This document shows, in pieces, positions 34,041 to 45,263 of a DNA stretch of 64,000 nt (position 1 is its first letter; the number at the start of each line of letters is the position of its first letter). The translations under genes and the position numbers were made by a program. The notes under the pieces are model-generated. The model saw nothing but the letters and a program-made list of their open reading frames with translations. It was not told the DNA's origin and searched no databases. Origin of the DNA: Tupaia tana (taxonomy: Eukaryota > Chordata > Mammalia > Scandentia > Tupaiidae); NCBI GenBank assembly GCA_026018925.1, contig JAKSZU010000016.1, positions 28,114,877 through 28,178,876 on the forward strand. Direction: 5' to 3'.

Positions 34041-34935
34041 AAAATTCTATTCTTCATGACAGTTATTCAGCACCCATGTTTTTCACCTCTACTAGACTTT
34101 ACACTGAACCAAAAAGATTTATGTCTGTTTTATCTTTGAACAGCTCTTAAAGTTTGTCTTGTATCCAGTAGGTAGTTACTGTAACCCAAATGTCAGCTAC
34201 CTCCTCACCATATGGGTATGTTTTGACCTTCTGGCAACCAGAGTAAGAACTCCAGAGGCACTATCCATTTTGTGAAATTTTTTCTTTTTAAGGATGCTTG
34301 GGTTGAAACTGAGTGGCTCTGTGGGCTGGGATACCTGGTGGGGGCTCTCCTGACTCATCTACTCTCTGTATCCTTCGTCTCACTAGATTATCCTGTTCCC
34401 CACCCATTCAACACCTGCTGCTCTCCCAGATCCATCCTAATTTATTCTATCTGTGCAGAGTGGTTTAGATCAGTGATTCAACAAAAAAACCTTTCCAAGT
34501 CCAAAATCATTTGGGTTCTTAGCACAGCAAAGATCCCTCTGTTAATAGTTATAACATTGTGGATGTTGATAGCATGACATGATAATGATAATGACCATGA
34601 CAGAAGTCTTACCCACAACTGTCTGTTGAATAAAAAGTCTAGGGAAAGTATATTAATGCTCTCTTCTCTTTTCCCTTCTGCTTTGCCCCTCCTCATTCAG
34701 TGCTTCAATAGGGTTCTTCACAAGTTTTTTTTTTAGAGGATTTACTTTGGTTAGGTGTAATCATTCTCCTTTTTTTGTATAGGAGAATAAAGGGGTACTG
34801 ACCCCTAACAGATTTTCAGCTTAAGACACATGTCAATTTCCAACTAACTGAGGGACAAAATAAGACTGAATTATAAAATCCTGTGTCTAACCCAGTCTCA
34901 AAGCAAGCAGTTCTAATGTAAGATTTCACAGGAAA
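34041..34935. other. Unassigned intronic DNA
   Basis: No gene or clear repeat seen. Confidence 0.45.
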
Positions 34936-35083
34936 GGGGCCAGTGAGTAGCATGGTGGTTAAGGTGCTGGACTCCTACATGGCCAACTGTGGTTCAAGTC
35001 CTGAACCTATCAGCTTGCTCCCACCCCCCCATCCCCCACCCCTGTATCTCTCTGGTGAGTGCATGTGCCCTATAGCAAATTAA

Positions 35084-35116
<33 letters not shown>
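34936..35116 (+). mobile_element. SINE family 2-like with family 1-type end
   Basis: GGGGCCAGTGAGTAGCATGG head, short CT-rich middle, GTGCCCTATAGCAAATTAAA end and (AAT)n. Confidence 0.8.
35085..35116 (+). repeat. (AAT)n microsatellite
   Basis: Tail of a SINE expanded to about ten ATA/AAT units. Confidence 0.95.
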
Positions 35117-35118
<2 letters not shown>

Positions 35119-35214
35119 CAGCAGATGGCATAATGGTTATGTTGCTGGACTCCCACATAGTTGACCGTAGTTCGAGTCTTGAACCTGGCAGCTTAAAACT
35201 CACAGTGGGCGCAT
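35117..35214 (+). mobile_element. SINE family 1, left part of a split copy
   Basis: ACCAGCAGATGGCATAATGG to ACAGTGGGCGCAT. It resumes at 35490. Confidence 0.85.
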
Positions 35215-35489
35215 GGGACCAGCAGTTGGCATAATGGCTATGTCACTGGATTCCCATGTAGTTGACCGCAGTTTGAGTCCTGGACTCTGTGGCTTAAACC
35301 CACGCTGTGTGCGTGTGCGTGTGTGCCCAAGATCCTGAGAGGAGAATGGAGGGGAAAGGATTGCTGCATGACCATCCCCTCTGGGGAGTAATTTCTTGCT
35401 TTCTGTCTCTCTGATGAGCACATGCACCTTATAGCAAAAACCTCTCCCAAAAAACCCAAAAACAACAAAAACAGCAAAAACAAAAACAC
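35215..35489 (+). mobile_element. SINE family 1, nested in a family 1 copy
   Basis: Full copy. A target duplication of about 16 bp lies at 35199 (CTCACAGTGGGCGCAT) and 35490 (CTCACACTGGGCACAT). Confidence 0.9.
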
Positions 35490-35690
35490 CTCACACTGGG
35501 CACATGTGCATGTGTGCCCAAAACCCCAGGAGGATAATGGAGGAGAAGGGATTGCAGTGAGGCCATCCCCCCAGAGAGTGATTTCTTGCTTTCTGTCTCT
35601 CTGTCTGTCTGGTGAGCACATATGCCTTATAGCAAAAATCTCTCTCTAAAATAATAATAAAATTTAAAAATAATTCTTAAAAAAAAAAAA
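35490..35690 (+). mobile_element. SINE family 1, right part of a split copy
   Basis: Continues the copy begun at 35117, ending ATGCCTTATAGCAAAAATCT and an A-rich tail. Confidence 0.85.
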
Positions 35691-35706
35691 AAAAGATTTC
35701 ACTGGA

Positions 35707-35936
35707 GGGCCAGCAGGTCATGTTGTGGTTAAAGCTCTAGATCCCACATGATCCATTTCTGGTTCAAGTCCTAGACCGGGTGCATGTACATGCATGCCCA
35801 AAATCCTGAGAGAACAGAAATCATTCCCTGGGAGGGAATGATTTCTCATTTTTTCTCCCTCTGTCTCTCTCCAGTGAGGAACTGTATCCTATGGCCAAAA
35901 ATCTAAACTAACTAACTAACTAAATAAATAAATTAA
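35707..35936 (+). mobile_element. SINE family 3/1
   Basis: GGGCCAGCAGGTCATGTTGT to TATCCTATGGCCAAAAATCT and (CTAA)n. Confidence 0.8.
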
Positions 35937-36032
35937 AATGCACTAGAAAATACACTTAGGAAGGGAAGCTCCTACATGCCTATTTTATGTTGTGTGTTGT
36001 TGAAAGATGTAACACAACAGACCAAACAGTCC

Positions 36033-36095
36033 TTCATCTGAGGATGTGAAAACTGGGTTCAGAGGCAGGAAATGACTTTCCAAAGGAAACAATTA
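36033..36095 (+). mobile_element. MIR fragment
   Basis: GAGGATGTGAAAACTGGGTT followed by CAGAGGCAGGAAATGACTTT resembles a MIR 3' part. Confidence 0.45.
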
Positions 36096-36846
36096 CTCTT
36101 GGAGGGATCAAGGCTAAGTACTGTCCTTGCTTTTTGTTTTGTTTTACTTATTTCCCTTTTAATTGCATACTAATAAATATCCACAGATCCTGCATGAGTC
36201 TAGTACATTTCATCTTTTTCTGTAGCTTATAGCATTTGGTCTCAGTGGTCTTTCCTATTTCTGTTCACTTAGTATTTGTACAATATGAGATAAAAATCCA
36301 TTTTAAACAGGCTGGTCAGTGAGCAGATTCCCAGGTCCTGGGCAATTCAGATTCTTGGCCTCAACCTTTCTGAGGTCTCTCTCTCCACGGTTAAAGGCTA
36401 AGTATGGGCTGGGAGGCTGGAATGGATCCCCAAGTGCCTTCTTTGTGATCAGCCTGGCCTTGAGCCCTGACCTGTGAGGCAGGGCCAGAATGGCTGTGGG
36501 CTCAGTCTGTTGCCTAATCCCACAAACATGAAGCTGCCCTTCAAATGAACCTGGACTCTGCTTGTACCCGACAAAGAAGGCAGAAACAGAGAAGAACCCG
36601 GGGCTAAGGGCAGGGGAGCAGGGGAGCAGAGTGCTTCGGGGCCAGCCAAGGAGCACACAGCCCTACTCTAAGAAATCCTGTCTCCTCCTCCTTCCCCAGG
36701 AGATGATGATGCTGTCTCCCTCAGACAGGGGCGCTCAGAGGGAGACACACACGGTCCTACAGAAGAGGTGGAGTGTCCAGAGTCAGAGCTGCAGAGCCAG
36801 AGAGGTCAGTAGCGGTAGAACAAGAGTGACTTGTGGTGGGCACAGG

Positions 36847-37005
36847 ATTTTTCTGCAAGGTGATGAAAATGTTCTAAGACCAACTGTGGTGATGGTTGCA
36901 CAACTCTGTAAATATACTAAAAACCACTGAATGACACTCTTTAGATTGGTGAACTGATTAGTATGTGAATTCTGTCTCAATAAAGCTGTTATTATTAACA
37001 ACAAC
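36847..37005 (+). mobile_element. LINE-1 3' end (L1M type)
   Basis: GTGATGGTTGCACAACTCTG, AATATACTAAAAACCACTGA and GTGAATTCTGTCTCAATAAA match the 3' terminus of old L1M elements. Confidence 0.82.
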
Positions 37006-37369
37006 AAAAATGTCAGAAGGTGCACTAGTTGCCCACACGGAGGAGGGAGAAAGACGGAGCCCATGGTGGTGGTCCCCATCTGGCTGGTGGTGCTTCTGAG
37101 AGAGGCATGTGCTAATTTAGTTCCCAAAGAGCTAACTAGATAGGAAATGAGGATAAACCAAAACAGCATGTTTCTTGGGGAAAGTGAACTGGAAAAGAAA
37201 AACTCACTTCTTGAGTTTACCCCTACTTATTTGGAAGGTAAAGTAGACTGATGGCAGAAAAAAACAATCCCCTTCTATAAATGGTGCTTTTGATGTGTTA
37301 ATTGACTGTGGAATAAAAGGATGCCTTTTAAGACTACAAATCTCCAGATGTTAAAAGAACTACCTAGAG

Positions 37370-37525
37370 CGGCCCAGCAGGCGGCATGGTAGTTAGGGTG
37401 CTGGACTCCCACATGGCTGCCTGTGGTTCAAGCCCCAAACCTGAAGGTTTGCTTTCTTCCCTTCCTTCCCTCTCTCTCTATGTCTCTCTTTCTGGTCAAA
37501 TTAAAAAATAATAAATAATTCTTAA
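37370..37525 (+). mobile_element. SINE family 2
   Basis: GGCCCAGCAGGCGGCATGGT to TCTGGTCAAATTAAAAAATA. AAAGAAYTAYCTAGA flanks it. Confidence 0.9.
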
Positions 37526-38187
37526 AAAATAATTACAAAGAATTATCTAGAACCAGACCATACCTGTTACAGGCTTCTAGTATATACTTAGACTTGAGCC
37601 TAACCTGGCCATGAGGAAAGCATCCACCACTGCCCGCTTTCCTTTCTTATTCCATGGCCGATTGATCTGGCCAAGACATCAAGTGTTCTAGAGAAGGCAG
37701 GGGTAGCTGGAGAGCTGATGCCTGCTGTCTGATCACAGATACGTTATGTAACGCCAAGGCCACAACACTGGTTAGCTTGGGGAGGTGGGCTTTCAGGATA
37801 GTTCATTGAATATGAAATCTCTAAAAACTCACTGATAAATATGCATCATTTTTTGCTGGAGTTAGAGAGAGAAAAAGAAATAGGGAGTATGCTTGGGATG
37901 TCCACAGCCCACCCTCAAAGATGCAGATATATGATTAGAGTTGACTTCCTTAGGAAAGATTGCTACAAAGAGCTTCCCATTCTTCAACCAGCCAACTCAT
38001 ACTATTTTCTGGATGAAGCTCCGGAATGACTGAAGGACAGAAAAAACTTCAGTAAGATATTTCGGACATAAGAACCTAGGAAAGCTGGCATGAGACAGCA
38101 TTCAGTCCTGGGCAGAGGCACCCAGGTATTTTATGAAATGGCGTGAGTATCTGAGACTAGCCTTGTAAGGTTAAAGACAGGTAACGA
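37526..38187. other. Unassigned intronic DNA
   Basis: No gene or clear repeat seen. Confidence 0.4.
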
Positions 38188-38447
38188 GGGGCCAGCAGAT
38201 GGCGTGGTGGTTAAGGTGATGGACTCCCACATGACCAGCCATGGTTGAGTTCTCAATCTGGCAGCTTGAAACTCAAGCCGGGGGCATGTGTGTGTATGCC
38301 CAAAATCCTGAGAGAAGAATGGAGAAGGGACTGTAGCATATTTGCTAGGGTATTATTTCTCACTTTCCCATTCACTGTCTCTTTCTGTCTCTACCTCTTT
38401 CCAGTGAGTGCATGAGCGGTATGTCAAAACCTAAAGAAAAAAAAAAA
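38188..38447 (+). mobile_element. SINE family 1, older
   Basis: GAGGGGCCAGCAGATGGCGT to GAGCGGTATGTCAAAACC. Confidence 0.85.
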
Positions 38448-38949
38448 GTAAACCTGACACCTGAAGCTTCTTTTAGAAGCTCCAAAGAGCAATCATTTAG
38501 GAATGTCTTTAAATTCTTGAATGCTTTGGGTCTGAATTACCTCTCAAGGTAGTAAATTCTATGACCACCCCACCTACTCGGTAGAGTAGTGCTGCCTTGT
38601 ATTTGCATTAAAGCTGCTCCTCTTAAATTTCAAAGGAGAAAACATATTCAAGGAATATCTAGGATTTGGCTGATTCCAGTTATACCCTTCATTAGAAATG
38701 TTCAGAGGAAGAATTCCATACAAGGGCGAAAAAAAAACAAAACCAAAAACAAACAAAAAAACAACCAACAAAAAAAAAAAAAACAACTCAGACACAATCA
38801 GCCTCTTGAGAAATAAATACATTGTACTCTTAGAATAGCTTAGCATAATAGTGGCCATATGGAGAGCCATAACAATCTTATTTAAGTAGCTATTTCCATT
38901 TTTCGCTTGCACTTGCTCAGGAAAAAAGTATCTAGATGGCAAAGATCTG

Positions 38950-39190
38950 GGGCCAGCCCATGGCTTGGTTGTTAAGGGAGCTGGATCCCACATTGCCAAC
39001 TACATGGTTGGAATCCTGGATCTGGTGGCCTGTAAAACACACCAGGCACATGTGCCTAAAATCCGGAAAAGGAGGAAGAAATGGATGAGAAGGGATTGTG
39101 CTGTGACCATTCCCCATGGGCAGTGCTGTCTCCCTCTGTCTCTCTCTTTGGTGAGCACACAGGCCCTCTGGCAAAAATAAAAAACCAAAA
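38950..39190 (+). mobile_element. SINE family 3
   Basis: GGGGCCAGCCCATGGCTTGG to GCCCTCTGGCAAAAATAAAA; a typical copy. Confidence 0.9.
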
Positions 39191-39303
39191 AGAGCAAGGA
39201 TTGGTCATATCCCAGACTGCATTTCAACTAAAGTTTAAAAACTTTAATACTTTAATTTACTATCAGGCATTCATCTTTTATCTTCTTTTAAAAATAACCC
39301 CTG

Positions 39304-39572
39304 CTCAGGACCAGTAGTTAGCGAACGGCTATGTCGCTGGACTCCCATGTAGTTGACCATGGTTCGAGTCCCAGACACGGTGGCTTAAATTCACGCCGGG
39401 CACACGTGCATGCATGCCCAAGATCCCAAGAGGAGAATGGTGCAGAAGGGATGGCGGTGTGGCCATCCCCGCTGGGGGTGATTTCTCACTTTCTGTCTCT
39501 CTGTCTCTCTCTCTCTCTTTCTGGCGAGCACATGAGCCCTATAGCAAAAACATCTCCCCCAAAAAATAAAAT
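39304..39572 (+). mobile_element. SINE family 1
   Basis: AGGACCAGTAGTTAGCGAAC to GAGCCCTATAGCAAAAACAT. The duplication AAAATAACCCCTG lies at 39291 and 39573. Confidence 0.94.
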
Positions 39573-39790
39573 AAAATAACCCCTGTGTAAAAAAATACTT
39601 CTATGAATCAGAAGTAGGTTATCTTTTACTCAAACCTCTAAGAGTTGCATTTATATATCATACAAGCTAGAAGCTTAAAACACTGTTTACTGACTAAATG
39701 TTTTATGATAATGGGGATTGCAGGACATGAGGTAGAGAAACTACTATGATTGGTTCTCATTCTAAAGAGAAAGCCATATTTTAAGAAGAC

Positions 39791-39877
39791 TTACTAATGA
39801 GTTACAATAAAAACAGAGTCTTTCTCCAAATTTAGACTTTCAAAACATAGAGTATGAAGTTTAGAAATGTTATAATG
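39791..39877 (+). repeat. Source arm of an inverted duplication
   Basis: Single-copy-looking sequence whose reverse complement recurs at 40346-40430. The outermost 58 bases match perfectly and the rest has a few changes. The arms are about 470 bp apart. Confidence 0.9.
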
Positions 39878-39941
39878 CTGTAGACAGGGACCTAGCAGTC
39901 TCTGAAAATCAAGTGTTACATAATTTAAAAAACTTCAATTG

Positions 39942-40240
39942 CGGGGCCAGCAGGTGGTGTAGTGGCTAAGGAACTGGAATCCCATGTGGATGACTGTGGT
40001 TCAAGTCCTGGACCCAGAAGCTTGAGACTCATGCCAGGTGTGTGTAGGTGCATGCATGCCCAAATTCCCAAGAGGAGAGTGGGAGAAGGGATTGCAACAA
40101 GGCCATCCCCTGTCACCCTGGGTGGGGGGGAGAAGGGGTTTCTTGCTTTCTGTTTTTTTATCTCCCTGGTGAGTATATATACCCTATAGCAAAAATCTCT
40201 TTCAAAAAGAAAAAAAAAAGGAAAAACAAACAAACAAACA
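39942..40240 (+). mobile_element. SINE family 1, older
   Basis: GGGGCCAGCAGGTGGTGTAG to ACCCTATAGCAAAAATCTCT. Confidence 0.88.
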
Positions 40241-40251
40241 ACGTCAGTTGT

Positions 40252-40345
40252 GGGGCCAGCCCATGGCATGGTGGTTAAGATGGCTGGATCCTATATGGCC
40301 AACCACACAATTCAAGGCCCAGATCTGATGGCTTAAAAAACATGT
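40252..40345 (+). mobile_element. SINE family 3, left part
   Basis: GGGGCCAGCCCATGGCATGG to AAAAAACATGT. The inverted templated insertion follows. Confidence 0.88.
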
Positions 40346-40430
40346 CATTATAACATTTCTAAACTTCATACTCTATGTTTTGAAAGTCTAAATTTGGAGA
40401 AAGGCTGGTGTTTTTATTTTAACTCAGTAA
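40346..40430 (-). repeat. Inverted copy of 39791-39877 inserted inside a SINE
   Basis: This piece interrupts a family 3 SINE: SINE sequence stops at AAAACATG near 40345 and resumes at CCAGGTGG at 40432. The inserted bases are the reverse complement of 39791-39877. This looks like a templated insertion from nearby DNA during break repair or fork switching. Confidence 0.88.
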
Positions 40431-40600
40431 GCCAGGTGGATATGTGCACCGAAAAATTCCCCCAAAGAGGGAAAAATGGAAAGGAAGGGATTATAGTATG
40501 ACTATGCCCCATGGGGGGAGGTGTTCTCTCCCCGCCCTTCAGCGAGCTCATGTACCCTCCGACAAATTAAACAAATAAATACAAATAAATCTTATTTTAA
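40431..40600 (+). mobile_element. SINE family 3, right part
   Basis: Resumes with GCCAGGTGGATATGTGC and ends TACCCTCCGACAAATTAAAC. Confidence 0.82.
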
Positions 40601-40810
40601 AAAGTAAAAAAAAAAAAAAAGAACAACAACAACAACAAAAACTTCAGTTGCCATTTAAAACTAAAGATCAAAATTTCTCAGTTTGTTAGTTCTAGGTAAA
40701 GAAAATAAACTACTGTGAAATAATAACCATAGTAGTATTAATCATGGATCTAATCAATAATCACTGAGCTAAACTAAGCTCAGTGATTTCCATAAAGGAA
40801 AATGCTTTAA

Positions 40811-41075
40811 GGGCCAGACCCATCATATAATAGTTAAAAGAGCTAGATCCCACATGGTCAACCATGGTTCAAATCTTGGCCCTAGTGGCTTGGAAAATAT
40901 GCTAGGCAGTGTGCATGTGCGCCCAGGATCCTGACAGGAAGGAGAAATGAAAGAAAAAGGACTGCAGTGTGACCACGCCCCACTGGGGATGCTTTCTTTG
41001 TTTTTCCCTCTTATTTTCCCCCTCTAGAGGACTAGCATATGCACCCTCTGACAATTAAAAAAGAAAAGAAAAGAA
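40811..41075 (+). mobile_element. SINE family 3
   Basis: GGGCCAGACCCATCATATAA to CACCCTCTGACAATTAAAAA. GAAAATGCTT repeats on both sides. Confidence 0.85.
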
Positions 41076-41599
41076 AATGCTTGAAAATAAGTAAGAAGCC
41101 TAAGTGGAAGGAAATGGAACATTCTTCCATTGCATGGTGGGAAACAGGCAGTAGAGCAAATCATGCAGCAAAATTATGTCATCAAACACAGATCACAAGA
41201 CTATAATTTAATGACATGCTTCATTAAGGTGGGATTTATAATGCTGCTTCCATTATTATACTCTACACAATGATGGACACTGTGGAGAACACCCATATAA
41301 ATCAAACACCACAGTGTTACTTTAAGATCTTACCGGATAGGAAAGACCTATAGATAACAGGCATGCTTTAAATGCAAAGTGAAGCCCACAAGAAGACTGC
41401 TGGAACTTTGTGAGATACTTGAAAGAGTGAGCATTACTCTCTGATTATCTTACCTTTTGTGATTAAAGTAATGATAATAATAAATCCAGAAGATGATTAG
41501 TAAGAGAAAGAGAGGTAAGCAAAAGCATCAAGACGATGGTAGTAAGACTGAAGTATTATGTTCACGCTGGAAGCCAACAGGACGCCAGGAAAAGAGAAG

Positions 41600-41691
41600 C
41601 TGCTATTAAGCATTGACTTGATGCCAGGCATTTCTCCTTCCCATAACCCCTCAGAGAGGAATATTATTCTACCCATCCCCTTCCTTCCTTC
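41600..41691 (+). mobile_element. MIR fragment, left half
   Basis: ATTGACTTGATGCCAGGCAT and ATTATTCTACCCATCCCCTT fit MIR. It is split by a family 2 SINE and resumes at 41869. Confidence 0.55.
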
Positions 41692-41868
41692 CTTAAATAA
41701 TTACTTATTTAATTCCATTTGTTGTTATTATTTTCTAATTTGACCAGAGAGAGACAGAGAGGGAAAGGGAAAGCATGAAAGCAAGCTGCTAAGTCGGGGA
41801 CCCAAACAAACCATGGTCGGCCATGTGGGAATCCAATGCTTTTAACCACGGCGCCACCTGCCCGTCCC
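41692..41868 (-). mobile_element. SINE family 2, antisense, in a MIR
   Basis: AATTTGACCAGAGAGAGACA to CGCCACCTGCCCGTCCC. Flanks CTACCCATCCCCTT and CCACCCACCCCCTT look like an aged duplication. Confidence 0.85.
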
Positions 41869-41970
41869 TCCACCCACCCCCTTTCTTAACTAATGAAGAA
41901 AATAAAGCTGAATGTGATGAGCTCTGCCAGGATGACAATGGCAGGCAGACTGGGATGTGGACCTGCATAT
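41869..41970 (+). mobile_element. MIR fragment, right half
   Basis: AACTAATGAAGAAAATAAAG through CTGGGATGTGGACCTGC continues the MIR begun at 41600. Confidence 0.55.
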
Positions 41971-43541
41971 GTCCTTTTGTTTACTACTGTTCTGAGAGGA
42001 TTTGAGGATGCTGATGGCTTGGTAAAGAAGAGAGCAACTTTGAAAACACACAAGGACTTGTTTCAGATTTAAGAGAATTTATAAACATTTTGGGGAATGC
42101 CCTTCTGATTCTTATTTAATTCAACTCACAGAACACTCACATAGACCAAGAGAGAGAGAATGCAGAATAGTTCTTCCACCACAGGCAGCTAAGAAGCACC
42201 ACCTGACCTCCCGATGTTTATCAATGTAAGATATTTAGTCTCTCCTACCTTTGCACCCAATGGTATTTCTAATATCTTCTATTTTTTTTTCTTAAATGCC
42301 TTTGATAGAATAAGCCATTTGTCTTTGTGACTTTGGGGCTAAAACTTAATAGACTGCCTTTCAAACAAGAGCTTTTGTCTCTGAAGCTATACAGTCCAGT
42401 GTGTGACATCCTGTGTTCTCCACATCTACCAGGTGGCAGACCGTAACACCCCATTTTCTTGTACGTTCTAGGCGGAGTTGTGTTTTACATGGCTGTGGCC
42501 TGTAAACTCCCTTAGTTCATTTTGTAGACTTGTTTCTTCTAGTTAAAAACATCTTACAGGTATTCTGGCTGCTTTGACCCCTGAAAGAGCCTTCATGTTC
42601 TCCTTAAGTCTTCGTGGTGGTGTGAGGTGGTGCCAGGATCACTGGTTGGGAATGAAAGGTCTGTTCCCCCATCTGTTGGGAGTCCAGCTGGAAGTGAGCC
42701 AATGGCTGTCATTATTCTTTGGGGATTGTTTCTGATAGAAGAAACTAGTTAAGGTCATGCCTCTTTCCAGGGTAGCTTGCATCCAAGAGCTGATCACTGA
42801 GTGGGAATGAACACCCCCTGACCCTCGAACCAATGTGGGATGACTAAGGACTTTGAAGCTCCACCAGGAATGGGGTCTATGCCACAGCCCAACTTCTCCC
42901 CTTGCACAATCCTGCTTCCTCTTCCTTCCACAGATGTTGATCCTAAGAACGCTGCTCATAACCCCCTGAACTCTAACCCCCACTCAGAGTCTGCATGCCG
43001 AGGGACATGCATCTGCAGCAGCCTATTCTGCCTCATACTCACTAGAATGTAAGCTCCACTGTCGTGTTCCTCCCTCTAGAATAGTGTTTCAGCATTTGAT
43101 CAAATGTCTGTCATATGCATGTACACGCACACAGACAGACAGAGGTCAATACAGAATAGGCGGTTAACTCTATTCCTCAATGAACACATTTGTAGAGGTC
43201 AACCAAGTCCTATTTGTCTTTAGAGCATATGAGTTTGAGTTATGGCCGATTTGGTAAAAGGTGGTGTTAGGTGTTTAATGTGAAGAACTGACCCTATATG
43301 ATTAGACTGGATACAAAGGTAGCAACTTTCCTTCCCCCAGTTCAAAACATTTGACATGCTGGCACCCTGGTCCCTCCCAGGAGAATAAGAGCAGGTAGGT
43401 ATCTCGCCAGCTCTCTATCAAAAGAGGCCACAGTATGAAAGATGTTAAGAGTTAAGCTTCAAGTTCAACAATAAATGAATGTGAAAGGCAAAAAAGAATC
43501 AAGCATCCTGACTTCTACTTCATTACACCCTCTACTTAGAA
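41971..43541. other. Unassigned intronic DNA
   Basis: The part around 42600-43060 has L2-like phrases (CACTAGAATGTAAGCTCCA at 43040). No coding exon found. Confidence 0.4.
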
Positions 43542-43555
43542 ATAAGGTCATCTGG

Positions 43556-43810
43556 GGAACCAGCAGTTAGAGTAATGGCTATGTCGCTGGACTCCCACGT
43601 AGTCGACCACGGTTCGTGTCCCGGACCCAGTGGCTTAAAACTCACGCCGGGCGCGTGTGCATGCGTGCCCAGGATCCCGAGAGGAGAATGGAGGAGAAGG
43701 GATTGCGGCGTGGCCATCCCCCCTGGGGGGTGATTTCTCGCTTTCTGTCTCTATGTCTCTCTCTGTCTGTCTGGTGAGCGCATGCGCCCTATAGCGAAAA
43801 TCTCTCCATA
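43556..43810 (+). mobile_element. SINE family 1, young, no poly-A tail
   Basis: GGGAACCAGCAGTTAGAGTA to CCCTATAGCGAAAATCTCTC. It ends directly in the target repeat TAAGRTCATCTGG (43544 and 43812), without an A-run. Confidence 0.93.
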
Positions 43811-43916
43811 AGATCATCTGGCAAACATTCTGTTTTATTCTACCACCATGTGCACAAGGCAGTATTTTGGAGTATGGTACCTAAGTTGGCCACATCGAGC
43901 TTTAGAAATTCCCTTC

Positions 43917-44186
43917 TGGGGCTGACCCCATGGCCTGGTGGTTAAGGAGGCTGAATCCCACAAGGCTGACTGTGGGGTCTGAATCCTGGCCCTGGCAGCT
44001 TGAACTTGCTGGGCACATGTGCATGCCTGAAATCCTGACAGGATAGAGAAATGCAGAAGGGACTGTGGCATGATCATGTCCCACTGGGGGGAGGGGTGTT
44101 TGTGTGTGTGCTTTCTCTCTTTCCCTCTCTGTCTCTCTCTCTGGTGAATGCCTATGCCCTCTGCCAATTAAAAATAAAATAAAATA
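43917..44186 (+). mobile_element. SINE family 3
   Basis: TGGGGCTGACCCCATGGCCT to ATGCCCTCTGCCAATTAAAA. Confidence 0.85.
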
Positions 44187-44270
44187 AAAATAACTTTTAA
44201 ACAAGAAAGAAATGCTCTCCCACATCAGAGCATGACTATTTCCTAACTATGCTTTGAAGAACATAATCCA

Positions 44271-44284
44271 CTAATTAGTGGAAT
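44271..44284. repeat. Target-site duplication, left, of the COX20 retrocopy
   Basis: CTAATTAGTGGAAT, repeated exactly at 44936-44949, marks L1-style target-primed insertion. Confidence 0.9.
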
Positions 44285-44935
44285 TTTCTTTTTCAATTCA
44301 TTATTTATTACAAAGAAATTCTTCTTTCAAGTACATTAAACACTAGATTTTGTAATTCTAAATCACACTGTAAATAAATTGTCATATTTTAAGTGTGACA
44401 GGTCTACCATATGTAACACAGAAGAATGGTGTACTGGCACAGATACCAGACCAGAGTGAGTTTGCACATTTTCATTTCAGTGTGAAAAGACGACGACAAC
44501 TTATACATACTTTATTTACTTGATCGAGAGCTTTCTTACTGTACATTAAACGTTTTACATGGTTGACCTCAGCTTTGTTCACGCTGATGTCAGGGAGTTG
44601 TGTTTTGGTCTCTGTGCTCAAGATCACTTAACTTAAAAGTCCTTGCTTTGTTTTCTTTCAGAATCAAGGAGAGTGCTTTCATATAGTATCATATTTTTCA
44701 TTCCTTTTCTGGCAATTCTTTCCTGGATTTTTTGCTTTGCATAATTATACCTATAGTGGAACCAGCATCCTAAAGTCGCTAAGATAAATCCTCCTACTCC
44801 AACATCACCTGATCTTCTAATTCCACCTTCCCCTTTACCACCTCGCCAGCCTCTGATGCAGTGGCCATGGTGCGGACCAGCTGGCACCTGCAACCACGCC
44901 CTACCTCGGCCAAGAGCGCTGCAGAAGTCAGGCCC
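44285..44935 (-). pseudogene. COX20: Processed pseudogene of COX20 (FAM36A)
   Basis: The minus strand encodes IRRSGDVGVGGFILATLG and then WFHYRYNYAKQKIQERIA, matching my memory of the C-terminal half of COX20, a mitochondrial inner-membrane assembly factor for cytochrome c oxidase subunit 2. A 5' UTR-like segment and an ATG at 44868 (MATASEAGEV) precede it in another frame. About 38 codons between the start and IRRS are missing, consistent with loss of one or more internal exons, so the frame is broken. The C-terminal end also differs from the parent. An AATAAA on the minus strand near 44301 and a T-rich left edge represent the 3' end. The 14-bp direct repeat CTAATTAGTGGAAT flanks the copy at 44271-44284 and 44936-44949. 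This is a retroposed, non-functional copy. Confidence 0.85.
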
Positions 44936-44949
44936 CTAATTAGTGGAAT
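44936..44949. repeat. Target-site duplication, right, of the COX20 retrocopy
   Basis: Exact second copy of the 14-bp direct repeat at 44271-44284. Confidence 0.9.
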
Positions 44950-44969
44950 ATTAATCTGTATTTTCTGCA

Positions 44970-45238
44970 TATTCTTTTTTAAAAAATTCATTAGATAATG
45001 TGTATGTGTGCACATGAGAAAGACAGAGTGAGAGAACACAGACAGGCAAGCACCCTCTACAGGGATTCATCAGTCTGCAATCCCCGTCCCCCAGTCCTCC
45101 ATTTCATCAGGACCTTGGGCACCTGTGCACACGGCCAGCATGTTCTAAACTGACAGGGCCAGGGATTCAAACTGTTTGGCATGTGGCTTCCAGCAGTGCA
45201 GTTCGGCATGCTACCAACTGCCCCACCAGGCTGGGACC
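44970..45238 (-). mobile_element. SINE family 5, antisense
   Basis: TTCATTAGATAATGTGTATG to GCCCCACCAGGCTGGGACC. Confidence 0.68.
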
Positions 45239-45263
45239 ACATATTCTTTTAAGATGTCTTCTA

